Shown one piece after another: positions 18,462 to 26,841 of a DNA stretch of 64,000 nt (position 1 is the stretch's first letter; every line of letters begins with the position of its first letter). The stretch is taken from positions 186,001 to 250,000 of the forward strand of contig JAOAQZ010000020.1 of the NCBI GenBank assembly GCA_025210795.1, read 5' to 3'. The notes under the pieces were generated by a model. That model was not told the DNA's origin and ran no database searches. It saw only the letters and a list, made by a program, of their open reading frames with translations. A program made the position numbers and the translations under genes. Origin of the DNA: Cohaesibacter sp. (GTDB taxonomy: Bacteria > Pseudomonadota > Alphaproteobacteria > Rhizobiales > Cohaesibacteraceae).

Positions 18462-19502
18462 TTAGAGAGTTTTGCCTTCGGCAATGGTGTTGTTGATTTC
18501 TTCACGCTCGGTAGCAGGAGCAGGAACCAGACCATATTCAGAGGTCGGGGAGCCTTCACCGGTCATGTCGTCAGACATGAAGAACTCAACATAGTCTTTA
18601 AGGCCAGGGATGACACCCAGGTGAGCCTTCTTGACATAGAAGAACAGAGGACGGGACACAGGGTAGCTGCCATCAGCAATCACTTCAGCATTTGGAACAA
18701 TGCCGGATACTGGAGCAACTTTCAGCTTGTCGGTGTTATTTTCATAGAAAGCCAGACCGAAGACGCCGATGCCGGTTTTGTTGCTGTCGATGCGAGCCAG
18801 AGTTTCTGTGTAATCGCCATCAATATCAACGGCTTTGCCGTCTTTACGAACTTTGTAGCAAGCTTTTTTGGCAGGCTTCTTTTCCATGCCAGACGCTTTA
18901 TACAGATCAAAGGCACCAGCAGCTTTACAGCCGGAATAGAGAACCTTCTTTTCAAACACTTCGCGGGTACCGTGCTTTTCGCCCGGGATGTAAGCGGCAA
19001 TGTCCCAATCGGGGAAAGAAGGATCAACATCAGACCATTTGGTGTTTGTGTTGTCGACCAGCTTGCCGTCTTTTACGATTTTTGGTGCCAGAGCATTGAA
19101 CCAGTGGATCGGCTCGAATTTGAAATCAGCGCCATTGATGTCAGAAGCAAAGACAATACCATCATAGCCGATTTTGACTTCGATGATTTCTTTGACGCCA
19201 TTTTCAGCGCATTTGGCAATCTCTTTGTCTTTGATTTTGCGAGAAGCATTGGCCACGTCAATAGTGGAAGGGCCTGTGCCTTTACAGAATTCTTTCAGGC
19301 CAGCAGAAGAACCACCAGATTCAACGATCGGGGTTTTGAAATCAGGATAGTTCTCACCAAAGGCCTCAGCAACGATGGTTGCGTAAGGCAGAACAGTAGA
19401 AGAACCAGCAACTTGAACCTGATCGCGAGCCTGAGCTGCAGTTCCGGCAAGAATGGTGGAAGCAGCAAGAATGGCTGCGCTAGCAAAAGGTGCGAATTTC
19501 AC
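18462..19502 (-). CDS. pstS: phosphate-binding protein PstS
   Basis: 346 residues, periplasmic. A signal peptide (about residues 1-25, VKFAPFASAAILAASTILAG, cut after AQA) is followed by the phosphate-site segments VAGSSTVLPY, VESGGSSAGLKEFC and DVANASRKI. The Cys residues (FC, KCAE, SGCK, KACY) could pair as disulphides. The start is GTG 19502 with GGAGAGG four bases upstream; an upstream in-frame ATG would place the signal peptide internally. It is the first gene of the pst operon, preceded by a candidate Pho box. Confidence 0.95.
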   Translation of the reverse strand: MKFAPFASAAILAASTILAGTAAQARDQVQVAGSSTVLPYATIVAEAFGENYPDFKTPIVESGGSSAGLKEFCKGTGPSTIDVANASRKIKDKEIAKCAENGVKEIIEVKIGYDGIVFASDINGADFKFEPIHWFNALAPKIVKDGKLVDNTNTKWSDVDPSFPDWDIAAYIPGEKHGTREVFEKKVLYSGCKAAGAFDLYKASGMEKKPAKKACYKVRKDGKAVDIDGDYTETLARIDSNKTGIGVFGLAFYENNTDKLKVAPVSGIVPNAEVIADGSYPVSRPLFFYVKKAHLGVIPGLKDYVEFFMSDDMTGEGSPTSEYGLVPAPATEREEINNTIAEGKTL

Positions 19503-19658
19503 TTGACCTCTCCATAAGTCAGTTTTGCGAACGGCTCTTTGTAAGAACCTTTCAAAAGGGTTAGGTCCGCTCGCAAATGCGATGGCCACATCTCTTCGTC
19601 TTGTGCGAAGAATATGAGCGGGACACCGCGGAACCTAGCGATCCGATGTGATGAGTAT

Positions 19659-19687
19659 ATGACACTTATATATCATTATTGTGACAT
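19659..19687 (-). promoter_or_regulatory. candidate Pho box upstream of pstS
   Basis: On the minus strand TGTCAC, TGATAT and TGTCAT occur with exactly 11-nt spacing (plus-strand starts 19681, 19670, 19659). PhoB sites are direct repeats of about TGTCA with an 11-nt period. It lies about 155 nt upstream of the pstS start, inside a locally very AT-rich stretch. The first and third repeats match well; the middle one is weak. Another TGTCAC lies at about 19733-19738 out of phase. Confidence 0.65.
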
Positions 19688-19768
19688 TATAAATTGTTGA
19701 AATATAAGCGTTATTTATAAGGTGGAGAGATGTGTGACATTCTGGAGGAGAGATTCGTGTCAAAAAGG

Positions 19769-21139
19769 TCAGGATTTGACATCAATTGGCAGGCGCACCT
19801 GAAAAGTTGTCCCCTCTCCAGCCACTGAATCCACAATCAAATGGCCGCGATGGCGCATGAGGATATGTTTGACAATGGCAAGCCCAAGGCCCGTGCCTTT
19901 CTGCTCGCGGCTTGTGGCTGCATCAATGCGGTAGAAGCGCTCCGTCAGGCGCGGCAAATGCTCTTGCGGGATGCCTGGGCCAAAATCTCGTACCTTGATC
20001 GCATAAAAGGGCTTGCCGCTGATGCCATCGCGCACAGCGTTGGAGCTGACCAGAACCTTTTTGCCATCTTTGCCGTATTTGAGCGCATTTTCGATAAGAT
20101 TTTCAACCACCTGTACCAGCTCATCCTGTTCGCCGATAACGATCTGCTCATCCTGGTCAAAGTCGGTTTCGAGCACCACCTCCATATCATTGGCAAGAGG
20201 TGTTAAGGCGTCGGTGACATGGCGAATGACTTTGGTAAGGTCAACCTTGCTGTCAGGCAGCATATGGGCCTTCATCTCAATCCGGGAGAGGGAAAGAAGA
20301 TCGCTGATCAGGCGGGACATGCGCTCGGCCTGATCCAGCATGATGGCCAAAAAGCGCTCTTGGGCAGCGCTGTCATCCTTTGCGGGGCCTTGCAGAGTTT
20401 CAATAAAGCCAATGAGTGAGGCAAGGGGTGTGCGCAATTCGTGGCTGGCATTGGCAACAAAATCGGCCCGCATGCGTTCGGTATTTTTCTGCTCGGTTTG
20501 ATCGTGGAAGAGTAGAAGAATAAAGTCAGGATTGCTGTTGGCCGAATTTGCTCCTCCTCGCTGTGATCCGCGTGAAGAGGCGCTTCCCAAATGGATGGGC
20601 GTGAACCAGGCCTCATACATGCGTTCGCTGTGATTCTTGTGATTAAATTCTACCTTCTGGATAGTGCCGCCAAGCTGTACAGCTTCCATGGCCGCCAGCA
20701 TGTTGGGCTGGCGTATGCGAAAGGAAATGGGATCTCCCTCGCGGATCGTGCCAAAAACACTGGAGCCGGCTTTGTTGGCAAAGCGGACAATGCCCTTGGG
20801 GTCGATAATGAAACAGGGATCAGGAAGGGCTGCGGCCAGCGTGCGCATATGCCGATCTGGCATGAAGCTTCGGCGCCGTGCTTCTGCCTTGACACGAAGG
20901 CGGGTGACCTTGCGCCGCCGTGGCCAGATCATAGTGACCAATACCAAGGCAAACATCACAGCAACCGCCCGCCAATATTGCTGATCGGTCTGCGCGATAA
21001 TCCAGACCAAGCCAGCTGCCGCCGTTGCCAAGGTCCAGCGCGCATGATGCAGGCGATAGAGCGGCCCGGTCTCCAAGGGGCGGTCTTGCCGGTTGGGATG
21101 AGCCTCAGGCTGGTGCGTGGCTGGCTGTGTGTCTTTCAT
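19769..21139 (-). CDS. phoR: phosphate regulon sensor histidine kinase PhoR
   Basis: 456 residues. Two helices near the N terminus (about 35-50 and 55-72), a basic stretch, a PAS domain (about 95-215: PDPCFIIDPKGIVRFANKAG), then the kinase. Phospho-acceptor His233 is in FVANASHELRTPLASLIGF, with N-box ENLIENALKYG, G1 DFGPGIPQEHL, F-box TERFYRI and G2 GTGLGLAIVKHIL. It phosphorylates PhoB under control of PhoU and the Pst transporter. It begins six nt after the trkH stop, so trkH and phoR look co-transcribed, an unusual partner. Confidence 0.95.
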   Translation of the reverse strand: MKDTQPATHQPEAHPNRQDRPLETGPLYRLHHARWTLATAAAGLVWIIAQTDQQYWRAVAVMFALVLVTMIWPRRRKVTRLRVKAEARRRSFMPDRHMRTLAAALPDPCFIIDPKGIVRFANKAGSSVFGTIREGDPISFRIRQPNMLAAMEAVQLGGTIQKVEFNHKNHSERMYEAWFTPIHLGSASSRGSQRGGANSANSNPDFILLLFHDQTEQKNTERMRADFVANASHELRTPLASLIGFIETLQGPAKDDSAAQERFLAIMLDQAERMSRLISDLLSLSRIEMKAHMLPDSKVDLTKVIRHVTDALTPLANDMEVVLETDFDQDEQIVIGEQDELVQVVENLIENALKYGKDGKKVLVSSNAVRDGISGKPFYAIKVRDFGPGIPQEHLPRLTERFYRIDAATSREQKGTGLGLAIVKHILMRHRGHLIVDSVAGEGTTFQVRLPIDVKS

Positions 21140-21145
21140 TCAGGT

Positions 21146-22594
21146 CTATTCCATCCAGAAACGGGGCATAAAAAGGACCAGAACTGTGAGCAGTTCCAGT
21201 CGTCCCAGCAGCATACCAAAGGAAAGTAACCACTTTGCGACATCATTAAGCGGTTGAAAATTACCCGCAGGACCGATGATATCGCCAACACCCGGCCCCA
21301 CATTGGCAATCACCGTGCCAGCACCGGCAAGGGCGGTGACAAAGTCAAGGCCAGTCATTTGAAGCAAAATGCCAAGGCCCAGAAAACTGCAGATATAAAG
21401 AAAGAAAAAGCTCATCACAGCAGCAGAGACATCATCTCCAAGCGGTTGGCCGTTAAAGCGTTTGACAAAGATGCCATGGGGGAAAACGATCCGGTTGATA
21501 TGCTGTTTGAGCGTTTGATACATCACCTGAATGCGAAAAATTTTAAGCCCGCAAGCAGTAGACCCCTGACAGCCGCCGATAAACATGATGGCAAAGAAGA
21601 AACCAATCGCAAAGGGCCCCCAAGCGGTATAATCGGTCGAAGAATATCCCGTGCCGGTCATAATGGAGACCACATTAAAGGTGGCGTGGCGCAGCCCTTC
21701 CAGCCCCGGCTCCTGCCCATAACGGGCGGCATAATAAGTGGCCACGGGAATGAATAGAGCGAGAAACAGCAAGAATGTGCGGATCTCGCTATCTTTAAAC
21801 AGCCGTCCCCAGCGACCCCGTACCGCTTGTATATACAAAATGAACGGAAGCGATCCCAAAATCATAAAGATGATGGCAATGATCTCGATCTGGGCGCTTT
21901 GGAAATAGCCGATTGAAGCATCGTGCGAAGAAAGGCCACCGGTTGCGACAGTCGTCATGCCGTGAATCACAGCATCCAGCACCGACATGCCTGCCACATA
22001 ATAGGATATGCCGCACAGGGTGGTAAAAAGAATATAGATACCGGTAAGTCCTGAGGATATCTGTGTGGCGCGCGGCAAAATCTTTTCGGCGGTATCAAAA
22101 GCCTCGGCCTGGAAAAGCTGCATCCCGCCAACCTGCAGCATAGGCAAAACGGCAATGGCCATCACAATCACCCCAAGCCCGCCGAGCCATTGCAAAATAC
22201 CCCGCCACAACAAAACACCCGCAGGCATTTGGTCAAGGCCGCTCATGATAGTGGAACCCGTGGTGGTGATGCCGGACATGCTCTCGAAAAAGGCATCGGT
22301 ATAGGTTGGTGCGGTGCCGGACCAGTAAAGGGGCAAAGCTCCAAAAGCCGCAAGAGAAATCCACGACAGCACTGTCATCATAAAGGCCTGTCGCAATGAG
22401 AAATTGACCTGCCGTCCGCGCGTTGACATCCAAAGCCCGCCGCCAACAAAAACGGTAACGCAGCCCGAGGTGGCAAAGACCCGCCAATCCGGATCGCCCA
22501 AACCAAGATCAAGCAGGGCGGGAATGAACATGGCCAGCCCCAGAACACTGAGCAAGGCCCCAATCACCAAAAAGACAGGTCGGAAATCTAGCAT
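21146..22594 (-). CDS. trkH: TrkH-family potassium uptake protein
   Basis: 482 residues with about ten membrane segments plus pore loops. It shows the TrkH selectivity-filter pattern: SMSGITTTGSTI in the first repeat, GMTTVATGGLSSHD in the second, VSIMTGTGYSSTD in the third and AGTVIANVGPG in the last, each with the central Gly. It needs TrkA-type NAD-binding subunits to work; none is in the window. The stop is six nt from phoR, suggesting joint transcription. Confidence 0.93.
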   Translation of the reverse strand: MLDFRPVFLVIGALLSVLGLAMFIPALLDLGLGDPDWRVFATSGCVTVFVGGGLWMSTRGRQVNFSLRQAFMMTVLSWISLAAFGALPLYWSGTAPTYTDAFFESMSGITTTGSTIMSGLDQMPAGVLLWRGILQWLGGLGVIVMAIAVLPMLQVGGMQLFQAEAFDTAEKILPRATQISSGLTGIYILFTTLCGISYYVAGMSVLDAVIHGMTTVATGGLSSHDASIGYFQSAQIEIIAIIFMILGSLPFILYIQAVRGRWGRLFKDSEIRTFLLFLALFIPVATYYAARYGQEPGLEGLRHATFNVVSIMTGTGYSSTDYTAWGPFAIGFFFAIMFIGGCQGSTACGLKIFRIQVMYQTLKQHINRIVFPHGIFVKRFNGQPLGDDVSAAVMSFFFLYICSFLGLGILLQMTGLDFVTALAGAGTVIANVGPGVGDIIGPAGNFQPLNDVAKWLLSFGMLLGRLELLTVLVLFMPRFWME

Positions 22595-22677
22595 GCTGTT
22601 GTCAGGCCTTTATTCTCTTTCTCACCTGTTTGCCGCTTTCTTACGGCAAGCAGTCCTGTCTTAATCATGGGTGTGCG

Positions 22678-23082
22678 TTAATGCACTATTCTTGGCTTGT
22701 CTGGCAAATCCAGCGAAAAGGCCGGGATTTCAACATCAAACCGCCGACCATCTTCGTCTTCCATGCCAAAATATCCCGACATGATACCCGACTCGCTCTC
22801 CAGTGGGCAGCCTGAACTATAGGAATAGCTCTCGCCAGCAGCAATAATGGGTTCTTCGCCAACCACCCCGCGGCCAGAGACTTCCTGCACGCGCCCTTCG
22901 CCATCAATAATATGCCAGTACCGGGTCCGTAGCTGAATGTCGCTTTGGCCAAGATTAAAAATCTCGATGGTATAGGACCAGACATGCTTATTCTTATTGG
23001 GGCCTTTGGTGGCAAGGGAATGCCGGGGCTGGTAGCTGGGCTCCACCCGAACCTGAACAGAATGTGTAATGGCCTTATACAT
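22678..23082 (-). CDS. apaG: Co2+/Mg2+ efflux protein ApaG
   Basis: 134 residues, a single FN3-like ApaG domain: VRVEPSYQPRHS, HVWSYTIEIFNLGQSDIQL, RTRYWHIIDGEGRVQEVSG, GVVGEEPIIAAGESYSYSSG and GYFGMEDEDGRRFDVEIPAF, all diagnostic. The biochemical role is not settled; the name comes from a Salmonella mutant with altered cobalt/magnesium phenotype. The start is ATG 23082 (MYKAITHSVQVRV); an ATG at 23130 would add 16 unlike residues. It is on the same strand as trkH, about 85 nt upstream of it. Confidence 0.95.
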   Translation of the reverse strand: MYKAITHSVQVRVEPSYQPRHSLATKGPNKNKHVWSYTIEIFNLGQSDIQLRTRYWHIIDGEGRVQEVSGRGVVGEEPIIAAGESYSYSSGCPLESESGIMSGYFGMEDEDGRRFDVEIPAFSLDLPDKPRIVH

Positions 23083-23340
23083 TGAATGTTCATGTCCTTT
23101 TATCTTGGAACTCGCCCAAGATTTTATCATCAGGCACCTTAAAATATAGGCCTTTTCTCATCTGGCTTTCAACCGGTCTGCTATCCCCCGCCGAACTTGC
23201 CTTCAAACAGGCCTGCTTCACACCGAGCTGTCAAAATTGTGATACCCGCACTGAGCTAAAATAGGCTATTGAGAAGAGGCCACAAGGCCCGTGCATGAGC
23301 ACTTATCCTCAAAGCCTGAAGACCTGAGAAACCGATTATC

Positions 23341-24036
23341 ATGTTTGATGCAAAATTGCGACGCCTGATTGATCCGCCCCTGAACCAAATAGGCCAGAAA
23401 CTGGCCGCAATGGGCATAAATGCCAATCAGGTCACCACATGCGGCCTGCTTTTGGGGGCTGTCGCCGCTTTTGCCATCAGCCAGCAGGCCTATGGGGCGG
23501 GTTTGATCATTCTGCTTCTAAGCCGCCTGATGGATGGCTTGGATGGGGCGGTTGCGCGCGCCAGCCGCAAAACGGATTTGGGCGGCTATCTTGATATTGT
23601 TTATGATTTTATCTTCTATGGGCTCATACCTCTAAGCTTTGCATTTGCAGATCCAGAAAAGAATGCCCTTGCGGCCAGCGTGCTGCTCATGGCTTTTTAT
23701 GCCAATGGCGCCAGTTTTCTCGCCTATGCCATTATGGCGGAAAAGCGCCAGATCTCCACTGCCAGTCATGGTTCCAAATCGCTCTATTTTACTGGCGGTC
23801 TTGCTGAAGCAGGTGAGACCTTTGCGGTCTTAGCAGCCTTTTGCCTGCTCCCTCACTATTTTCCCTATCTGGCCTATGGTTTTGCGGCCATTACCGCTTT
23901 AACCACCCTCTCGCGTATCCTTTTGGCCATGCAGATCTTTGCCGAGCCATCCAGCGAGGATGAGGCAAGAGGGGTAGTAAAAACTGGGGATGAGGAGAGC
24001 TCGAACCCCAATGAGAGCGAAAAAGCCGCTAAATAG
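23341..24036 (+). CDS. CDP-alcohol phosphatidyltransferase family protein
   Basis: 231 residues with about five membrane helices. The catalytic signature is visible as MDGLDGAVARASRKTDLG followed by GYLDIVYD, giving the four metal-binding Asp residues of the family (D-G-x-x-A-R ... D-x-x-x-D). The enzyme joins a CDP-linked lipid or alcohol to an acceptor at the membrane; whether the product is phosphatidylserine, phosphatidylglycerophosphate or something else cannot be told. The C terminus is a hydrophilic Glu/Ser-rich tail. It ends 33 nt before the next gene on the same strand. Confidence 0.9.
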   Translation: MFDAKLRRLIDPPLNQIGQKLAAMGINANQVTTCGLLLGAVAAFAISQQAYGAGLIILLLSRLMDGLDGAVARASRKTDLGGYLDIVYDFIFYGLIPLSFAFADPEKNALAASVLLMAFYANGASFLAYAIMAEKRQISTASHGSKSLYFTGGLAEAGETFAVLAAFCLLPHYFPYLAYGFAAITALTTLSRILLAMQIFAEPSSEDEARGVVKTGDEESSNPNESEKAAK

Positions 24037-24069
24037 AAGCTGGATTGATCCAGATAATGAGGCTTGGCT

Positions 24070-24558
24070 GTGACGGACGGCATCACCTTTGCGTTTTATA
24101 AGGCCAAAGGCACTTGGCAAAATGCAGTGGTTCGCTTTGGGACACGATCACAATATTCCCACTGTGAAGCTATTCTGCAGGTAGCCGAGCATGAAGAAAG
24201 GGTCATGTGCCATTCTGCCTCGTCCATGGATGGTGGTGTGCGCAGCAAAGAAATTGTGCTGCATAAGGAGTGCTGGGATCTGGTGACCTTACCTCCGTGT
24301 TTTTATGATAAAGCCCATGTGGCAAAGCTACTTCAAGACACCAAGGGCGCCTATTATGACTATCCCGGCATCCTGCTCAGTCATGTTTTCTCGCTCAATC
24401 GCCATTCCCAAAGCCGCTGGTTTTGTTCAGAATTTTGCGCTGAGCTGATCAAGGTGCCCAATCCCCATACCTACAGCCCGCAAGCCTTTTATGATCTGGT
24501 CTATTATCTGCGTGACAAAAGGCTGGACCAAACCGGCTGGGCTTGCAAAGATGTCTGA
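24070..24558 (+). CDS. YiiX/YebB-like NlpC/P60 superfamily protein
   Basis: 162 residues, cytoplasmic-looking. The pattern is that of a circularly permuted papain-like fold: a conserved His in SQYSHCEAIL near the N terminus and a Cys in RWFCSEFCAELIK near the C terminus, in the order expected for permuted NlpC/P60 (YiiX-like) enzymes. Such proteins act on amide or thioester bonds in peptides or lipids. Start GTG 24070 has GAGG seven bases upstream; TTG 24064 is an alternative. Probably an operon with the phosphatidyltransferase gene just upstream, so a lipid or cell-wall substrate is possible. Substrate unknown. Confidence 0.75.
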   Translation: MTDGITFAFYKAKGTWQNAVVRFGTRSQYSHCEAILQVAEHEERVMCHSASSMDGGVRSKEIVLHKECWDLVTLPPCFYDKAHVAKLLQDTKGAYYDYPGILLSHVFSLNRHSQSRWFCSEFCAELIKVPNPHTYSPQAFYDLVYYLRDKRLDQTGWACKDV

Positions 24559-24741
24559 CGGTAATAGAAAAGAGGACTTCTTAACGCCGGATCCCCAAAC
24601 CAAGTCCCGGAATGATCTGAAGATTTCCCCATATCGCAGCTTTTGGCTCGCACGGTTCATCAAGACCGCGGCTGGGTAACAACAGCTCGGTGCCCCTAAT
24701 CATCCTCATAATATGACAAACGGACAAATGGATGCGCCGAA

Positions 24742-24758
24742 AGCCTGCGGTGCAGGCT
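24742..24758 (-). terminator. hairpin downstream of the VOC gene
   Basis: Perfect 7-bp stem AGCCTGC/GCAGGCT with a three-base loop, 20 nt beyond the VOC stop on the minus strand, followed there by TTTC only. Weak intrinsic terminator candidate. Confidence 0.45.
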
Positions 24759-24777
24759 GACGGCTAGGCTCAGACCT

Positions 24778-25206
24778 CTAGGGCAGCATCAAATGCCCGT
24801 CTTCATCCAGCGGGAAGGCACCGTGAGCAACCTCCCACAAATAGCCATCGGGATCTGCAAAATAGCCGCTATAGCCACCCCAAAAGGTGTCGCAACCTGC
24901 TTTTTTGATCTCTCCGCCAGCCGCTTGCGCCTTGACAAGGGCGGCATCAACCTCTTCCTGCTCGCGCACATTATGGGCAAGGGTGATGCCGCACGGGCCA
25001 GTGGAAGGTTTGAAATCGGGATCCGGCAATTCTTCCGCCAACTGGTCGATTGGATAGAGCGCAAAGACGGTGCCGCGGGTTTTGAAAAAGGCAATGCCTT
25101 CCTCTGGTTTGTAGGATGTGGGCCATCCCAAGCCATCACGATAAAAAGCAACGGAGCGGTCCAGATCGGCCACTCCTAGCGAGATGATTGAAATGCGCGG
25201 CTCCAT
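24778..25206 (-). CDS. VOC-family (glyoxalase/dioxygenase fold) protein
   Basis: 142 residues with the paired beta-alpha-beta-beta-beta motifs of vicinal-oxygen-chelate proteins: ISIISLGVADLDRSVAFYRD GLGW at the N terminus and FADPDGYLWEVAHGAF near the C terminus, the latter with the usual metal-ligand Glu. The reaction is not predictable. The start ATG 25206 has an AAGGAGATC ribosome site. It lies downstream of metZ on the same strand with a hairpin between them. Confidence 0.88.
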   Translation of the reverse strand: MEPRISIISLGVADLDRSVAFYRDGLGWPTSYKPEEGIAFFKTRGTVFALYPIDQLAEELPDPDFKPSTGPCGITLAHNVREQEEVDAALVKAQAAGGEIKKAGCDTFWGGYSGYFADPDGYLWEVAHGAFPLDEDGHLMLP

Positions 25207-25228
25207 TGGATCTCCTTTGAACAGGTAA

Positions 25229-25255
25229 GGGGGATGCTTTGATGAAAAGCCCCCC
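25229..25255 (-). terminator. hairpin between metZ and the VOC gene
   Basis: GGGGG (25229-25233) pairs with CCCCC (25251-25255), with an inner CTTT/AAAG stem. Read on the minus strand it follows the metZ stop by about 15 nt and is followed by TTACC. Probably a partial terminator. Confidence 0.45.
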
Positions 25256-25270
25256 GTATGTGCCTCGACT

Positions 25271-26479
25271 CTAGACAGCCGCCAGAGCCTGTTCGAAATC
25301 TTCCCACAGATCGTCAACATCTTCCAGCCCGATTGAGACGCGAAGGGTGCCTTGCTTGATGCCAGCTGCTGCCAATTGGTCGTCATCAAGGCGCTGGTGC
25401 GTGGTGGTGGCCGGATGAGTGATCAGGCTCTTGGCATCACCCAGATTGTTGGAAATCTGAATAACTTTAAGGGCATTTTCAAGCCGGAAGGCTGCAGCTT
25501 TGCCCCCTGCAATCTCAAGCGCCAGCATGGTTGAGCCACCTTTCATCTGGCGTGCAATCAGCTCTGCCTGCGGATGATCGGCCTTGCCGGGATAAATCAC
25601 CCTCTCAATGGCTTTATGGTCAGAAAGGCGATCCGCCAAAACGCCAGCGCTACGGGTTTGCTGCTGTACACGCAAAGGGAAAGTCTCAAGCCCTTTGAGC
25701 ATGATCCAGGCATTGAAAGGCGACAAGGACGGGCCCGTATGGCGATGCAGGTCTTTAAGATCCTCTTCAATAAATTGCTCGGTTGAGAGGATAACCCCGC
25801 CAAGGCAGCGGCCCTGTCCATCAATATGTTTGGTGGCAGAGTAAATGACCACATCGGCCCCAAGAGCCAGTGGAGATTGCCAAAGTGCGGTGGCAAAGAC
25901 ATTATCAACAACCAATTTGGCTCCGGCCTCATGGGCGATGTCAGCCACGGCTGCAATATCAATCACACTCAAGGTCGGGTTGGTGGGGCTTTCAAGAAAA
26001 CAGGCCCGTGTATTGGGGCGCATGGCGCTCTTCCATTGCTGAAGATCGGTGCCATCAACCAAGGTGCAGTCAACGCCAAAGCGCGGCAAGAGTTCACTGA
26101 CAACATAAAGGCAGGAGCCAAAGAGGGCGCTGGCTGCAACCACATGGTCCCCTGCTTTGACGCAAGACAGCATGGCCGCAGTAACTGCCGCCATGCCGGA
26201 GGCTGTGCCGCGTGCTGCTTCCGCCCCTTCAAGCAAGGCCATGCGCTCTTCAAACATGGAAACGGTCGGGTTGGCATAACGCGAATAGATAAAGCCCGGC
26301 TCATCCCCCACAAAGCGCCGCTCAGCCGCTTCGGCGCTTTCATAAACATAGCCTTGGGTCATAAAGAGTGCTTCAGACGTCTCCCCCCACTGGGAGCGCA
26401 TCACACCGCCATGCACCATTTGTGTCGCGGGACGCAAGGGGGAGGGGGCGGATGTCTTCTTGTTATCAATCTCTGACAT
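25271..26479 (-). CDS. metZ: O-succinylhomoserine sulfhydrylase
   Basis: 402 residues, a Cys/Met-metabolism PLP enzyme that makes homocysteine from an acylhomoserine and sulphide. PLP-site features are YSRYANPTVSMFEERMA, GTASGMAAVTAAML, the VVDNVFATALWQSPL segment and the Schiff-base Lys in IYSATKHIDGQGRCLGG; the C-terminal SLITHPATTTHQRL segment binds the substrate carboxylate. The start is ATG 26479 (MSEIDNKKTS) with AGGAAACAGG upstream. A SAM-II riboswitch and a terminator hairpin lie in the leader, so methionine status controls it. The choice between metZ and close relatives such as metY rests on similarity and the riboswitch. Confidence 0.93.
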   Translation of the reverse strand: MSEIDNKKTSAPSPLRPATQMVHGGVMRSQWGETSEALFMTQGYVYESAEAAERRFVGDEPGFIYSRYANPTVSMFEERMALLEGAEAARGTASGMAAVTAAMLSCVKAGDHVVAASALFGSCLYVVSELLPRFGVDCTLVDGTDLQQWKSAMRPNTRACFLESPTNPTLSVIDIAAVADIAHEAGAKLVVDNVFATALWQSPLALGADVVIYSATKHIDGQGRCLGGVILSTEQFIEEDLKDLHRHTGPSLSPFNAWIMLKGLETFPLRVQQQTRSAGVLADRLSDHKAIERVIYPGKADHPQAELIARQMKGGSTMLALEIAGGKAAAFRLENALKVIQISNNLGDAKSLITHPATTTHQRLDDDQLAAAGIKQGTLRVSIGLEDVDDLWEDFEQALAAV

Positions 26480-26547
26480 GACCTGTTTCCTGTCACTTTC
26501 ACACATACTAACAAATGGCGCTTAGTTTTTGTCCCTAAAGACGACAA

Positions 26548-26576
26548 AACCCAGCGGTGCACTGCACGGCCGGGTT
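26548..26576 (-). terminator. terminator hairpin in the metZ leader
   Basis: Stem AACCC.../...GGGTT with inner GTGC/GCAC around an AGT loop, 12 of 13 pairs formed (one G-T wobble, one C-C mismatch), followed on the minus strand by TTTTGTCGTC. It lies between the SAM-II aptamer and the metZ start. This fits transcription control by the aptamer, although the aptamer could also act on its own. Confidence 0.7.
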
Positions 26577-26589
26577 CTTTCTCTCCCGA

Positions 26590-26646
26590 CCTTTTAGCAG
26601 CTTTCTTTAACGTGGCGGCAAGCCGGCCGGCTCAAATGACCACGGA
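26590..26646 (-). promoter_or_regulatory. SAM-II riboswitch (metA-type) upstream of metZ
   Basis: On the minus strand the leader reads CGTGGTCATTTGAG, then GCCGGCCGGCTTG, CCGCCACGTTAAA, then GCTGCTAAAAGG. This is the SAM-II consensus: the first stem CCGGC/GCCGG-type, the A/U-rich L1 with TTAAA, and the GCTAAA 3' pseudoknot strand. SAM-II is restricted largely to alphaproteobacteria and marine relatives and sits ahead of metA/metZ-type genes. Binding of S-adenosylmethionine should reduce metZ expression. Nothing else in this leader is conserved to the same degree. Confidence 0.88.
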
Positions 26647-26841
26647 AATTACACCCCAGTCTTAGGCGCTTCTGGCGGGGGCGTCAATGAGAGAGGGGAG
26701 AAAAAGATTCTCAATCGCACGCGTGAGACGCAAAAATCTCTTAAACGAAGGGCGGCTCGGCGCTGCCATTGCGTCCCATCTGCGACTTTGCTAGAGATCA
26801 CATCAAGATGATCTTCTGATAGACAAGAAAGAGCAGGCACC

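Larger units (their letters stand above)
26480..26841. other. divergent intergenic region metZ-dcd
   Basis: About 360 nt. The half nearer metZ holds the SAM-II aptamer and terminator hairpin on the minus strand. The half nearer dcd (26650-26841) shows no further structure that I can name and presumably holds the promoters of both genes. Confidence 0.5.

Noticed and set aside
18621..19517. Open frame of 298 codons antisense to pstS
   Set aside because: Lies wholly opposite a clear PstS gene; composition is that of a reverse-complement shadow.
24551..24679. 42-codon frame starting ATGTCTGACGG that overlaps the end of the YiiX-like gene
   Set aside because: No ribosome site, no recognisable motif and no hydrophobic segment; more likely chance.
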